Part shown: one piece after another, positions 7,932 through 17,030 of the stretch
Layout: every line of letters starts with the position of its first letter
How positions within the stretch are numbered: position 1 is the stretch's first letter
From: an uncultured Bacteroidales bacterium
GTDB lineage: Bacteria > Bacteroidota > Bacteroidia > Bacteroidales > Paludibacteraceae
NCBI GenBank assembly: GCA_903911085.1
Contig: CAIWCC010000215.1
Location: forward strand, 19,618-83,617
Direction of reading: 5' to 3'
DNA length: 64,000 nucleotides
Made by a program: the position numbers and the translations under genes
The notes under the pieces: generated by a model
Databases searched by the model: none
Seen by the model: only the letters and a program-made list of their open reading frames with translations
Told to the model about the DNA's origin: nothing

Positions 7932-8882
7932 TTACACATTTTTGTGTAAATGAAAGTATTTCAATTTAAAAATCACATAAGCTACAGCAAGGAGTATTAT
8001 TGTTGCTGAAAGATAATAATATGGATAGTCGATAAATGCGTAAAATCCTAAAGCAATAATCAATTGTAAGAATGCATAAAAGAGTGATACAATCAGATGT
8101 GGAATTTTCAATTCATTAGCTAATAACTGATAAGCATGTTTACGATGTGCATCAAAGATATTCTCTTTTAAAATTATTCTATGAATTATTGTTAAAACAG
8201 AGTCGACTCCATAAACCGACAACAGTATTATATAACCTAAATTTCCAGTATTTATTATAAGTTTACCTATTATAAATATTAGAATAAATGCCATGGAAAC
8301 AGAGCCAACATCTCCTGCAAAACATTTAGCTTTTAATCTGAAATTAAAGAAGTTGAACACCAATAAGGCTATAATTAGTAAATAGATAAATTCGGTGTTA
8401 ATGAAATTTATGATATTTTGATTGATAAACAACAAACATCCTGCAACAACTAAGCTGTACCCGCCCGTAATCCCATTAATTCCATCCATGAAATTATAAG
8501 CATTTAGCACACCAGTACAGAATATCAATGCTATTATTGTAAAATACCACGGGAAATCATATAATCCCCACTCATAAAACATCAGCCCCATAGCAGTAAA
8601 ATGTATTAGCAAGCGTAACTTCGAAGATTGCGGACGTACATCATCCGCAAAACTGATTAAAGTTATTAAACTTAATCCAATGAAAAACCATGGGTACTGA
8701 AAATTATTAAGCAAGAAAAATATTGATATTCCAGTATAAAACACAATTCCACCACCTCGTAAAGTTAATTGTGAGTGAGAACTACGTTCGTTTGGCTTGT
8801 CAATTATATTAAATTTATCGGCAATGCGAAAATACACCAGCTCTGAAACAAATATAGTAATAAAAACAAATATATAAAACAT
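7932..8882 (-). CDS. WecA/WbpL-like undecaprenyl-phosphate sugar-1-phosphate transferase
   Basis: 316 residues with about ten membrane segments. Family motifs are KPNERSSHSQLTLRGGGI (about 27-44), the catalytic NAYNFMDGINGI (about 125-136) and AGDVGSVSM (about 190). It transfers a HexNAc-1-phosphate, probably from a UDP sugar, to undecaprenyl phosphate at the inner face of the membrane, starting a repeat unit. It is one of two initiating transferases in the locus; the other, of unrelated fold, is at 21168-21761. Its partner is probably the epimerase/reductase gene just upstream, an arrangement typical of WbpV/WbpL pairs. Confidence 0.85.
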   Translation of the reverse strand: MFYIFVFITIFVSELVYFRIADKFNIIDKPNERSSHSQLTLRGGGIVFYTGISIFFLLNNFQYPWFFIGLSLITLISFADDVRPQSSKLRLLIHFTAMGLMFYEWGLYDFPWYFTIIALIFCTGVLNAYNFMDGINGITGGYSLVVAGCLLFINQNIINFINTEFIYLLIIALLVFNFFNFRLKAKCFAGDVGSVSMAFILIFIIGKLIINTGNLGYIILLSVYGVDSVLTIIHRIILKENIFDAHRKHAYQLLANELKIPHLIVSLFYAFLQLIIALGFYAFIDYPYYYLSATIILLAVAYVIFKLKYFHLHKNV

Positions 8883-9008
8883 AAAAAAGTAATTAGCGTT
8901 TGGGTTTGGTAATCAATGTCCTAAAATTTAAATGTAATTCAAGATTGAAATACGTAATATTCAAAACTATGATTTGCAAAAATAGAAAAAAAATATCAAT
9001 ATTGCATT

Positions 9009-10010
9009 TCAATTCATAAAACTCTTAACAGTTATCTGAAATCCATCTTGAGCATGCGTAGGCATTTTGTCAATACTTAACGCTTTTTTTAATTTTTCAT
9101 TTGATACTACATAATTTTCAGTCAATTTTTCAAGCCTCTCAGTGTTTAACGGTAAATGTATAACTGAACCTAATCGCGCGAGCGATTCAATAATTGATTT
9201 ATTCCAGTTCCAAATTCTATTTGGTTTATGCATGGTTTTAGCCATAAGTGCAATCAACTCATTGGTAGATAAACATTCATCATCTCCAACATTGTAAATA
9301 CCAGAAGGAATTTCCTTGTTAATTAATTCGGAAATTACAAAACTTAGATTGTCAATTGAACAAAATGAACGACGATTTTCAAAAGCACCTAATGGGTATG
9401 GAATGCCTTTTTTTACCACCTGGTACAGCAGGTTCAGATTCCCTTTATTGCCAGGACCATGAATCATGCAAGGTCGAAGAATGTAGGTCTTCTTAGTTGA
9501 CAGTTGACAGTTATTAGTTGATAGTTCTTTTTCTACATTTTCACTATCAACTGAGAACTGAGAATTGTTAGCTGTTAGCTGACAGCTAATTAAGTAGTTT
9601 TCTGCAGCGATTTTGCTTTCTCCATAAGGACCAAGAGGAGTAGGAGTGACGTCTTCGGTTAGAAAATCGCCTTCAACCTTGTCGGCAGCGGCTTTTACAG
9701 AACTGAAAAACACAAATTTGCAGGCATTAGTAGTTAAAAACCAGTCGTAAACCTTTTGAGTTAGACCAGTATTAATGTCAAAATAGATTTGAGCATTGGT
9801 TTGGTTTTTTGTATCATGCGCTTTCCCTGCCAAATGAATAATTACATCAATCTCTGGAATTAAATCTAATTCATTCCATGAGAAGGTTTTAATTACACCT
9901 TCTTTATTTGGTGAAATAATATCTAAACCATATATTTTATGGTTGGTTTTTAAAGCTGCTACAAGGTTGCTGCCCACAAATCCATGTACGCCTGTGATTA
10001 ATATGTTCAT
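9009..10010 (-). CDS. NAD-dependent epimerase/dehydratase family sugar-nucleotide enzyme with repeat-derived insert
   Basis: 333 residues of the extended short-chain dehydrogenase family. It has a Rossmann start GVHGFVGSNL (7-16), the region FVFFSSVKAAAD and the catalytic pair in PYGESKIAAE (Tyr and Lys about 130-134), then ILRPCMIHGPGNKGN. Family position suggests UDP-HexNAc 4-epimerase or 4-ketoreductase (WbpV-like); the exact product is unknown. Residues about 140-172 (QLTANNSQFSVDSENVEKEL onward) are encoded by a degenerate 7-bp tandem repeat and look like an insertion between a helix and the next strand. The start overlaps the stop of the ATPase gene upstream (ATGA). Confidence 0.8.
   Translation of the reverse strand: MNILITGVHGFVGSNLVAALKTNHKIYGLDIISPNKEGVIKTFSWNELDLIPEIDVIIHLAGKAHDTKNQTNAQIYFDINTGLTQKVYDWFLTTNACKFVFFSSVKAAADKVEGDFLTEDVTPTPLGPYGESKIAAENYLISCQLTANNSQFSVDSENVEKELSTNNCQLSTKKTYILRPCMIHGPGNKGNLNLLYQVVKKGIPYPLGAFENRRSFCSIDNLSFVISELINKEIPSGIYNVGDDECLSTNELIALMAKTMHKPNRIWNWNKSIIESLARLGSVIHLPLNTERLEKLTENYVVSNEKLKKALSIDKMPTHAQDGFQITVKSFMN
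9495..9592. repeat. Degenerate heptanucleotide repeat inside a coding gene
   Basis: About 14 units of 7 bp. The left half is AGTTGAC, AGTTGAC, AGTTATT, AGTTGAT; the right half is CTATCAA, CTGAGAA, CTGAGAA, TTGTTAG, CTGTTAG, CTGACAG. The halves are partly inverse to each other (AGTTGATAG and CTATCAACT at 9516-9524 and 9544-9552), so the tract can also form a hairpin. It remains in frame in the epimerase gene. A change of one unit would shift the reading frame. Confidence 0.8.
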
Positions 10011-11350
10011 TTTTGTATTTGTTTTTCTAAAAATTTATCTATTACACATGCATAATAATATGGAATATTATAAAGTGTATATGTTTTAGATGATGGTAAT
10101 GTAATTGTATCAATTGTAAAAGCCTGATTCCAAAACCGAATGGCAAAAGTACTAGTTGCACTTTCCATGAATTTATGTAAGGACTTTAACTTAGCATTAT
10201 GCCCAGATTTAACTTCGATAGCAATCAGACTCCCGTTGTAATTTGATACAAAGTCAACTTCTGCCTGCGAATTTCGAACATCGCGCACCCAGTATGCTCT
10301 TTTGGCATTTACTTTGAAGGATAGCGCTATCAATTCTTGTCCTACAATATGTTCAGCCACTTTGCCTTTCCAAACGTCGCTTATATCTTCGCTACTAAAT
10401 AATTCCTTTTGAAAACCTGCAAAATAATTTACCAAGCCCGTATCTAACCACATTATTTTAGGCGATTTATTTACATCCTGAAAAAATGGTAGTGATGTAG
10501 CGTTTGTTGGGTACGACAACTCTATCAGCATGGCTTTTTCCAACACACGCATAGCTTCTCCCATTTCGCGCGATTTATAGGGTGAGTTGGCGAATCGTTC
10601 AAACTTTATCCGCTCACCTGCATACTGCCAACCATGATTTAAGAGGTGCCTTATTACACGTTGAAGTGTTTTGTTATCGGCGTATTTCTCAATATCATCG
10701 GTATATGCTGTAAGCAAATTGTCGAAAACACCACCCAGTGCTACCAAATCTTTCTTTTTACTATAAAACTGTATTGCTTCGGGCATGCCCCCCACTAATA
10801 CAAATTCATTGAATAGTTTTAATATTTTTGAGTGTAAAGCATCCGGTAAAGTTATGGTTTCTAAGCCAATGCTGAGTTGCTCTTCGCCAATAGCACTTAA
10901 AAATTCGATAAACGAACACGGACGTAGAGCCATATACTCAACCCTGCCTACCGGAAAGGAAATATGCCGTCCCATAAAACTCTCGAGCAATGAGCCTGCA
11001 GCAACCACAAAAATATCTGGACGGTCTTCGTAAAAATAACGCAACAAAGCAACCGCTTTGGGCGAAAATTGTATTTCGTCAATAAAAATCAGTAAAGTAC
11101 CTTCCTTTTGTGCAATATTCAATAAGTAAAATGCCGCTCGCACCAATTCATCCACATCATCTGTTTTCTCAAATAATTCAGCTATAGCGCTACGCTCAAT
11201 ATTCAGATAAAGATAATTGTCAAATTGCTTCGAAAACTCATTTACAACAGTGGTTTTACCAACTTGTCGGGCACCTCTCAATATAAGGGGTTTACGCTCC
11301 GGTTTATCGCGCCACTGCTCTAAAAATAACGAAATTTTTCTTTTGAACAT
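10007..11350 (-). CDS. AAA_14 / DUF4143 family ATPase
   Basis: 447 residues. The Walker A is GARQVGKTT (26-34), the Walker B is LLIFIDEIQF (about 86-95), followed by the sensor region VVAAGSLLES. The C-terminal DUF4143 domain holds a nuclease-like core (AKRAYWVRDVRNSQAEVDFV, then AIEVKSG). These ATPases are found in many lineage-specific copies in Bacteroidota; their role is not established and a selfish or defence role has been suggested. It sits between sugar genes but has no obvious part in polysaccharide synthesis. Three 33-bp direct repeats lie directly upstream. Its stop overlaps the epimerase start by 4 bp. Confidence 0.85.
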   Translation of the reverse strand: MFKRKISLFLEQWRDKPERKPLILRGARQVGKTTVVNEFSKQFDNYLYLNIERSAIAELFEKTDDVDELVRAAFYLLNIAQKEGTLLIFIDEIQFSPKAVALLRYFYEDRPDIFVVAAGSLLESFMGRHISFPVGRVEYMALRPCSFIEFLSAIGEEQLSIGLETITLPDALHSKILKLFNEFVLVGGMPEAIQFYSKKKDLVALGGVFDNLLTAYTDDIEKYADNKTLQRVIRHLLNHGWQYAGERIKFERFANSPYKSREMGEAMRVLEKAMLIELSYPTNATSLPFFQDVNKSPKIMWLDTGLVNYFAGFQKELFSSEDISDVWKGKVAEHIVGQELIALSFKVNAKRAYWVRDVRNSQAEVDFVSNYNGSLIAIEVKSGHNAKLKSLHKFMESATSTFAIRFWNQAFTIDTITLPSSKTYTLYNIPYYYACVIDKFLEKQIQK

Positions 11351-11387
11351 TCTATTGTTGCATTAATTAAGTGCAAATATACAATAA

Positions 11388-11486
11388 TTTGTATTAAAAC
11401 CAAACATGAAAATGGACATATTTGTAATAAAACCAAACATAAAACAATCATTTTTTGTAACAAAAGCAAATATAAGTACTTTCAAT
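11388..11486. repeat. Three 33-bp direct repeats upstream of the AAA_14 ATPase
   Basis: Copies start at 11388, 11421 and 11454, exactly 33 bp apart. Each begins with TTTGTA, followed by AAAACCAAACAT or a close variant, so the core is TTTGTAnnAAAACCAAA, itself an imperfect TTTG...CAAA dyad. A weaker fourth copy may lie closer to the gene (11355-11387). The array covers the likely promoter on the minus strand and could be a set of operator sites. Confidence 0.6.
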
Positions 11487-11776
11487 CCAAACCATAAATG
11501 CTATGGTTGGCTTTTAAAACTATTTCTTTTGATAATTTTGCGAGATTGTATTTAACACCATCTTCAGAGATATTTCCCAATTTCTACGCTATTTGGATTC
11601 GACTTATTTTTGGATGCATTATAATGTTACCCAAAATATGTGCAATAATTTCTTGGGTAGTTTCTTCATTGCTTTTTTTTGTTTGTAATATATTGATTTA
11701 CAACAGCATCATCAACAGGAAAGCTGTTTTCAGATATTTCTAGTGTAGTCGTTTTGTCAATTTTTTGTTTAGTATC
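11482..11776 (-). pseudogene. Decayed C-terminal fragment of an AlbA_2/RecG-like regulator
   Basis: Reading the minus strand gives TTLEISENSFPVDDAVVNQY in one frame, then after a shift EETTQEIIAHILGNIIMHPK and KLGNISEDGVKYNLAKLSKE, broken by one TAG stop. The second part is a winged-helix pattern much like the C-terminus of the AlbA_2 protein encoded at 19529-20965. The N-terminal domains are missing. The plus-strand reading frame across this place shows no family resemblance. It looks like the remains of a second copy of that gene type, next to a mobile-type ATPase. Confidence 0.5.
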
Positions 11777-11832
11777 TTATAACACTTTAACCCTAAAAAA
11801 AAATCACATTCTTGAATTATAAGGAGCGAATT

Positions 11833-12597
11833 TCATTGTTTAACCATTATAACTTCCCATATTTTTATAAAATACTTAAATACTAATATAGGAAAATTAG
11901 TGTAAATTCCATTTTCACGGCATGCTCTAACAATTTCTTTGTTGGAAATAATATTACTCTTGAACGAAGATGTACTTACGCCACCAACTCTCATTTTCAT
12001 AAAATCTAGATGTAAATACTTGTAATTTAGTTTGTGTTTGTGTAGAAATCGAATTAGTAATTCGTAATCTGCAGCAATTTTATAATCAGTTTTGTAATAA
12101 CCATATTTATCAAAATATGACTTGTATGTAAAAAATGTGGGATGTGCTGGCATAAAACCAAAGCGAAAAAGGGAGGGCTTAAAATTTTTAGAAGAATAAT
12201 ATCGAACTGTTTTGTCCAGATTATTATCTTTTACAAATCTTACATCTCCAATAACTGCTTGAATATTTTTATCTCCAAAAGCTTCAGCTACTTGAGATAT
12301 TACGTCGTTTTTATGATAAAAATCGTCAGAATTAATAATACCAACCACATCGCCACTTGCCATTCTAATTCCTTTATTCATAGCATCATAAAGTCCTTTG
12401 TCAGGCTCACTAATCCATTTAATTTTGCCTTTAAACTGCGGTTCATACTCTTTAATTATATCTACGGTATTATCTTTAGAATTTCCATCAATTACAATGT
12501 ATTCAATATCTTGATAATTTTGAATCAAGACCGATTCAAAAGTGTCTCGTATTGTTGAAGAACTATTATATGATACAGTTATTATGGAGATTTTCAT
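11833..12597 (-). CDS. Family 2 glycosyltransferase
   Basis: 254 residues with a GT-A fold start MKISIITVSYNSSSTIRDTF. The nucleotide-binding motif YIVIDGNSKDNT is at about 33-44, the DXD-type motif GIINSDDFYH at about 86-95, and DKGLYDAMNKGI between them. It is WcaA-like: it would add a sugar from a nucleotide donor to the growing lipid-linked repeat at the inner membrane. Donor and acceptor cannot be read. It lies 66 bp downstream of a family 4 glycosyltransferase in the first polysaccharide cluster. Confidence 0.88.
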   Translation of the reverse strand: MKISIITVSYNSSSTIRDTFESVLIQNYQDIEYIVIDGNSKDNTVDIIKEYEPQFKGKIKWISEPDKGLYDAMNKGIRMASGDVVGIINSDDFYHKNDVISQVAEAFGDKNIQAVIGDVRFVKDNNLDKTVRYYSSKNFKPSLFRFGFMPAHPTFFTYKSYFDKYGYYKTDYKIAADYELLIRFLHKHKLNYKYLHLDFMKMRVGGVSTSSFKSNIISNKEIVRACRENGIYTNFPILVFKYFIKIWEVIMVKQ

Positions 12598-12663
12598 ATT
12601 TTGGTAGATAAAGAAGAAGTTTTCAAGTTCTGTTTTAAGTATTTTTGGATGTTATTGTTTGAT

Positions 12664-13737
12664 TTAGTTTACTGTTTTAAATCGATTGTAGATTGCTAAG
12701 TAATCGGAATATGTTTTTTCCCAAGTAAATAATTTTGCATTTTCAAGTCCTTTTGCCACAATTTTATCTCTGTAACTGTTGTTCGTCAATTTCTTAAGGC
12801 ACTCAGAAACATCTTTTTTATCATGTTTCTCAAACAAAACGCAAGAATTATTTGAAATTTCTTTAATTGAAGAACCGTTAAATGCAATTACAGGACAACC
12901 TGCTTTTTGTGCTTCAATAACAGGGATGCCAAATCCTTCGTATTCTGATGGATATAAAAGACAAAATGCGTTGTTGTAATATAAGTTCAGCTCCTCATTT
13001 TTTAATCGTCCAAGGTGTAAGTAATTATTTTTGCCCAACTTCATGTTTAAAAATTCAATTTCATCTGAAGTGAGGTTACCACCTCCAACAATAACTAATT
13101 TGTAATCAAAATCTTTCAGTACATCTACAGTCAAGTCAAAACGTTTGTAATTTTCTCGCGAACCAACAAAAAGAACATAATTTAATTTCTTAAAATGCAA
13201 TTCTACTTCTGATGTAATTTTAAAATAATCGTTTGAAACTCCATTGTAAATAACCTCTATTTTGAGTTTGTCTATTGTTGGAAGATAGAATAACAAATCA
13301 TTTTTGGTGTTTTCGGATATACAAACTACAACATCGGAATTCTTAATAGCATTGTATTTCTGGAAACAATGTATGCGTTTAGCTAATCCATGTTTGTACT
13401 TTTCGTAAGTAAAATCATGTACCGTAGTAATATTAATTGCATTTTTTTTCTTACATGTTCTATAGTACGATGAATGAAAAATAAATTTCTTGTCTGATTT
13501 AATACTAATATTAAGATATCTTTTTATTGCTAATAATGAATTTGATTTTTGAATAATGTAATTGGCAGGTATGCTAAGTTTATTCCTAAAAATATTTTTA
13601 CTTGAATCATTATATTCAATAAACGAAATATCATAGGTAGGTTCATTGATTGCGCGTTTGATTATTTCGTACCAAACAACCGAAATTCCACCTGCTTTTT
13701 GTAAAGAAAATACAATATTGTCAAAAATTATTTTCAT
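12664..13737 (-). CDS. Family 4 glycosyltransferase
   Basis: 357 residues, GT-B fold. The C-terminal GT1/GT4 domain is clear: NYVLFVGSRENYKRFDL (about 183-199), LKNEELNLYYNNAFCLLYPS and the retaining-enzyme signature YEGFGIPVIEAQKAGCPVIA (about 262-281). The N-terminal region has the glycine-containing loop KAGGISVVW. It is a cytosolic, membrane-associated sugar transferase for the repeat unit; the substrate is unknown. It is one of three glycosyltransferases at the end of the first cluster. Confidence 0.88.
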   Translation of the reverse strand: MKIIFDNIVFSLQKAGGISVVWYEIIKRAINEPTYDISFIEYNDSSKNIFRNKLSIPANYIIQKSNSLLAIKRYLNISIKSDKKFIFHSSYYRTCKKKNAINITTVHDFTYEKYKHGLAKRIHCFQKYNAIKNSDVVVCISENTKNDLLFYLPTIDKLKIEVIYNGVSNDYFKITSEVELHFKKLNYVLFVGSRENYKRFDLTVDVLKDFDYKLVIVGGGNLTSDEIEFLNMKLGKNNYLHLGRLKNEELNLYYNNAFCLLYPSEYEGFGIPVIEAQKAGCPVIAFNGSSIKEISNNSCVLFEKHDKKDVSECLKKLTNNSYRDKIVAKGLENAKLFTWEKTYSDYLAIYNRFKTVN

Positions 13738-13861
13738 TTATATATTTATTTTCAAATTACTTGAGATAATAATTTGTATCAATCACTTGTTTTGTTGAAT
13801 AAGCTTACTTTTTGTGTATAAATGATTCAATATAGACTAAAGCTTGTTTCTATTTAAGAAT

Positions 13862-14926
13862 CTAATTAAATTTCATAGTTTTTTCAAATGACATATTCCA
13901 TTTTTCATTAGTTACTTCTTTACTCATCAAAACACTTTCATACCCCATTTTAAGCAATTCATTGTCAGGTGTTTTTACAATTTTCAATAACTTCTCTTTT
14001 AAACTTACAATGTTTTTTGCTTGAAAAACGAAACCATTTACATTGTTGTTGATAAAAGTGCTGGCAGCTCCCACCGCGTCGCTGCAAATCAATGGATAGC
14101 CAGCTGCCGCATATTCATGTAAAACTACACCCCAATGCTCTTCCCAACTAGGTAAAACAAATACACCTGTTTCGGAAATAATTGATTGAAAATCTTCTGG
14201 TTGTATAAATCCTTTATGAATTATTTTGTTCATTATTACGCGAGTTTCAAACAACGGACCAGAACCAACACAAACTAGCTCCCAATCATTTGGATTTTCG
14301 TTTTGTAACGCAGCAAATGCTTCGCAAAGATTATCGAGTCCTTTTTGAGAAACATAACGTCCTACAAATAAAAATCTATGTGGGAAATTTTGTTCTTTTG
14401 TTTTTATTGCACTGCTGTAGAACTTTTTAAACTTTTCTAAATCAGCACAATAAGAGCTTAATAGTATTTGTTTTTTCTTAAATCCTAACAGTTTAGCATA
14501 TTCTTTTTGTGGTATACCAGGAACCCATATATAATTGAATAAATTTACTAGAAATATTCTGGAATAGATTAACCCAAGATATTGACGAAATTGACCATAC
14601 CATAAATTATCCATTGCTATTGTAAGTGGTATTTTGTTCTTATAACCTTTTGCAATTTTAAGATATAGTTTGTCATTCCAACCACATAAAATAATAGAAT
14701 TCGGATTTAAATTATTTAACAAGTTACTTAATGAAGGATAGTCAAAGTCTTTGCGATTATAAATTTTTATTCTTTCGCTTAATTTGCTAAACTCAAAGGG
14801 AGCATCGAATGTGTTAGGTGTAACTATGATGTGTACTTCAATTTCCAAATTGTTTTGAAGTGCATTTAATACACTTGAAATAAAATAACCTGATAATTGA
14901 GAATGTAAAAAAACGATATTTTTCAT
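13862..14926 (-). CDS. Family 4 glycosyltransferase
   Basis: 354 residues. The C-terminal half carries FLFVGRYVSQKGLDNL (about 186-201) and PSWEEHWGVVLHEYAAAGYP (about 257-276), the nucleotide-sugar binding signature of GT4. The N-terminal half is weakly conserved (IILCGWNDKLYLKIA), as in other acceptor-binding domains. It acts on the repeat unit at the inner membrane; the substrate is unknown. It is separated by about 125-135 bp from both neighbours, so it may have its own expression signals. Confidence 0.86.
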   Translation of the reverse strand: MKNIVFLHSQLSGYFISSVLNALQNNLEIEVHIIVTPNTFDAPFEFSKLSERIKIYNRKDFDYPSLSNLLNNLNPNSIILCGWNDKLYLKIAKGYKNKIPLTIAMDNLWYGQFRQYLGLIYSRIFLVNLFNYIWVPGIPQKEYAKLLGFKKKQILLSSYCADLEKFKKFYSSAIKTKEQNFPHRFLFVGRYVSQKGLDNLCEAFAALQNENPNDWELVCVGSGPLFETRVIMNKIIHKGFIQPEDFQSIISETGVFVLPSWEEHWGVVLHEYAAAGYPLICSDAVGAASTFINNNVNGFVFQAKNIVSLKEKLLKIVKTPDNELLKMGYESVLMSKEVTNEKWNMSFEKTMKFN

Positions 14927-15060
14927 AATGAATCACTATAATTAAAATAATAGTATCTTTAAATATTTCTAAACGCCTTAACTTATTTTTATTTGTGTAT
15001 TTTTATAATATCCAAATTTCAATTTGGATTATGAAATTTTTTGGATAGTTGTTTTATTTA

Positions 15061-15927
15061 TTAATAATCAACCCTACCTTTATTTTTGCACATGTTAATC
15101 CATGCAAGGAACTCTTCTTTTTTTAAATTATTATTTAAAAGTACTGCAATTGGGTATTTTAATCTATAAATTAACAATGAATTAGCATAGTATTTATCTA
15201 AATTTCCATTATATTTTTCAAAATAATAACGGCGGGAATCAGACCCTACTTTTAGTAGATGTAGATTTACAGATCTACCATGTGCCAAGTGTAAAACTGA
15301 AATATCTTTAGCTAACACAGCATCATGTCCTGTTGATAATATACGATTTGAAATATCGGCTTCTTCATGATATAAGAAAATATTTTCATCAAAAGAACCA
15401 GCTCTTTCAAAAGCTAATCTGTCAAAAATTAGAAAACTGCCCGAAAAAAACATATCATTAGAATTATACATGCCAAACTTTATTAGTGCACGATTTAGAA
15501 GCATTTTTGTTAAATCTTCGCGATCTGGCTTGAAATATAGGTGATTAGATCCGTCTGTAAAAGTTACTCCCATCATTCCAATTTTATTATTTCTATCGAA
15601 TTTCTCTATGATTTTTCTAAATACAGGTTCAACTAGTCTCACATCTGGATTCATGACAATAAATCTATTAGCAGAAATATTTTTTACGCCTAAATTATTG
15701 CCTGCGCCATATCCCTTATTTAAAGGACTTTTTATCAATATAATGTTATCTGGATAATTAGTTTTTATTTTTTCAAAAACTCTATCTTGATCTTTACTAC
15801 AATTGTCTACAATTATAATTTCAAGTGATTCACCAATGTCATTATACCTATAAATTGAATCTAAGCATTCGAATATTAGTTTTTCAGAATTGTATGTTAC
15901 AATTACTATTGAAAGTTGTTTGTTCAT
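15061..15927 (-). CDS. Family 2 glycosyltransferase (rhamnosyltransferase-like)
   Basis: 288 residues. The GT-A signature is SIVIVTYNSEKLIFECL, EIIIVDNCSKD (about 37-47), NKGYGAGNNLGV and the DXD-like VMNPDVRL (about 91-98), followed by FLYHEEADISNRILSTGHD. This pattern is that of the WbbL/RfbF-type rhamnosyl and related transferases. The start codon overlaps the stop of the polymerase gene upstream by 4 bp (ATGA), so the two are translated together. Confidence 0.87.
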   Translation of the reverse strand: MNKQLSIVIVTYNSEKLIFECLDSIYRYNDIGESLEIIIVDNCSKDQDRVFEKIKTNYPDNIILIKSPLNKGYGAGNNLGVKNISANRFIVMNPDVRLVEPVFRKIIEKFDRNNKIGMMGVTFTDGSNHLYFKPDREDLTKMLLNRALIKFGMYNSNDMFFSGSFLIFDRLAFERAGSFDENIFLYHEEADISNRILSTGHDAVLAKDISVLHLAHGRSVNLHLLKVGSDSRRYYFEKYNGNLDKYYANSLLIYRLKYPIAVLLNNNLKKEEFLAWINMCKNKGRVDY

Positions 15928-17027
15928 CTTAAAATTGATAATAATGTTGTGTTTGACATAAATAATTCTTCAACCAATTCTGTACCAGAAGTTCCAAATA
16001 CAAATGTCGGTAAAATATATACATAAAATAATGAAGCAATAACAATTAGAAAAAAAATAATGATTGAGCGTATTCTTTGAAACAAATCATTTTCGTATTC
16101 TAAAGCATAGAAAATATAGGATAACCAAATAATTATTGATGCAAAGACATATCTGTGTGCAAATATTTGAATTGATAACCCAATTGGAATAAAAATTATT
16201 GAATACAACGAAAGCTTATATAAAAACTGATATTTGACATCTGAATATAAAAAATACGAACTTGACATTGTTAGTTTTTTGTTGTTGAAATAAATATAAA
16301 TCAGCCAAAAAACCCAGATTAAGATATTATATACTCCTCCCATAAATGAAGAAACGTTTTCACTGTCAAGATAAAAATCTAAATTATTTGAGAAGTTAAA
16401 ATCTATCTTAACAAGAATATAAAGAGACATCCCCGTAATTAAACTAAACACAATCATTTTTTTAAGAAAAATATCACTATCTATTGAATAATATAAATAG
16501 ATAAACGGGTACATAAATAGAATACCAGAGTGTGACAAAAATGAGATAGTCGCAAATATCGCAAATATTATATAGTTTTTTGTAACAATAAAATTGTAAG
16601 CAGAAATTAAGAAAAAAGCAAAGGCAACATAGTATCGTATTTGGTTTGAAAGTGGAATCAATTGCAACATTAAATATATTGTAATTACACTAAATACAGC
16701 CGAAAAATTGAATCGACTAGCAAAGTATATAAAACCAATTCCCATCAATGCTATATGCAATTGGTAGAGGTTTGAATAGTCTAATCTGTTTTTGTAAAAT
16801 AAATTAGATAAGTAGTTAAATAAAAAATCACTAGAGTCTTTATTACCATAGAACATATCCTCATACGGTCCCCAGTCGCTATTGTCTGTGACGTTAAATA
16901 AAAGAATGTAAAATAGAATTGAAGCTAAAATAATTCCTGTAATTTTAACAAGCGGACTGTCTTTAAGCAACATAAAAAAATATGTCGCTACAAAGAAAGA
17001 AATAAATATGTAAAACAGAATACTCAT
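15924..17027 (-). CDS. EpsG-type polysaccharide polymerase (Wzy), first copy
   Basis: 367 residues with about ten to twelve membrane segments and a periplasmic loop with GPYEDMFYG and FAHRYVFAS. The pattern RYYVAFAFFLISAYN (Arg in IRYYVAFAF) matches EpsG proteins, which join repeat units on the outer face of the inner membrane. Sequence conservation in this family is low, so the call rests on topology, the EpsG-like pattern and the location between an acetyltransferase and glycosyltransferases next to a flippase. A second EpsG-like gene is at 31482-32552. Confidence 0.8.
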   Translation of the reverse strand: MSILFYIFISFFVATYFFMLLKDSPLVKITGIILASILFYILLFNVTDNSDWGPYEDMFYGNKDSSDFLFNYLSNLFYKNRLDYSNLYQLHIALMGIGFIYFASRFNFSAVFSVITIYLMLQLIPLSNQIRYYVAFAFFLISAYNFIVTKNYIIFAIFATISFLSHSGILFMYPFIYLYYSIDSDIFLKKMIVFSLITGMSLYILVKIDFNFSNNLDFYLDSENVSSFMGGVYNILIWVFWLIYIYFNNKKLTMSSSYFLYSDVKYQFLYKLSLYSIIFIPIGLSIQIFAHRYVFASIIIWLSYIFYALEYENDLFQRIRSIIIFFLIVIASLFYVYILPTFVFGTSGTELVEELFMSNTTLLSILR

Positions 17028-17030
17028 ATC

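Noticed and set aside
11498-11743. Plus-strand 81-residue frame
   Set aside because: It lies opposite a decayed winged-helix fragment and shows no family resemblance.
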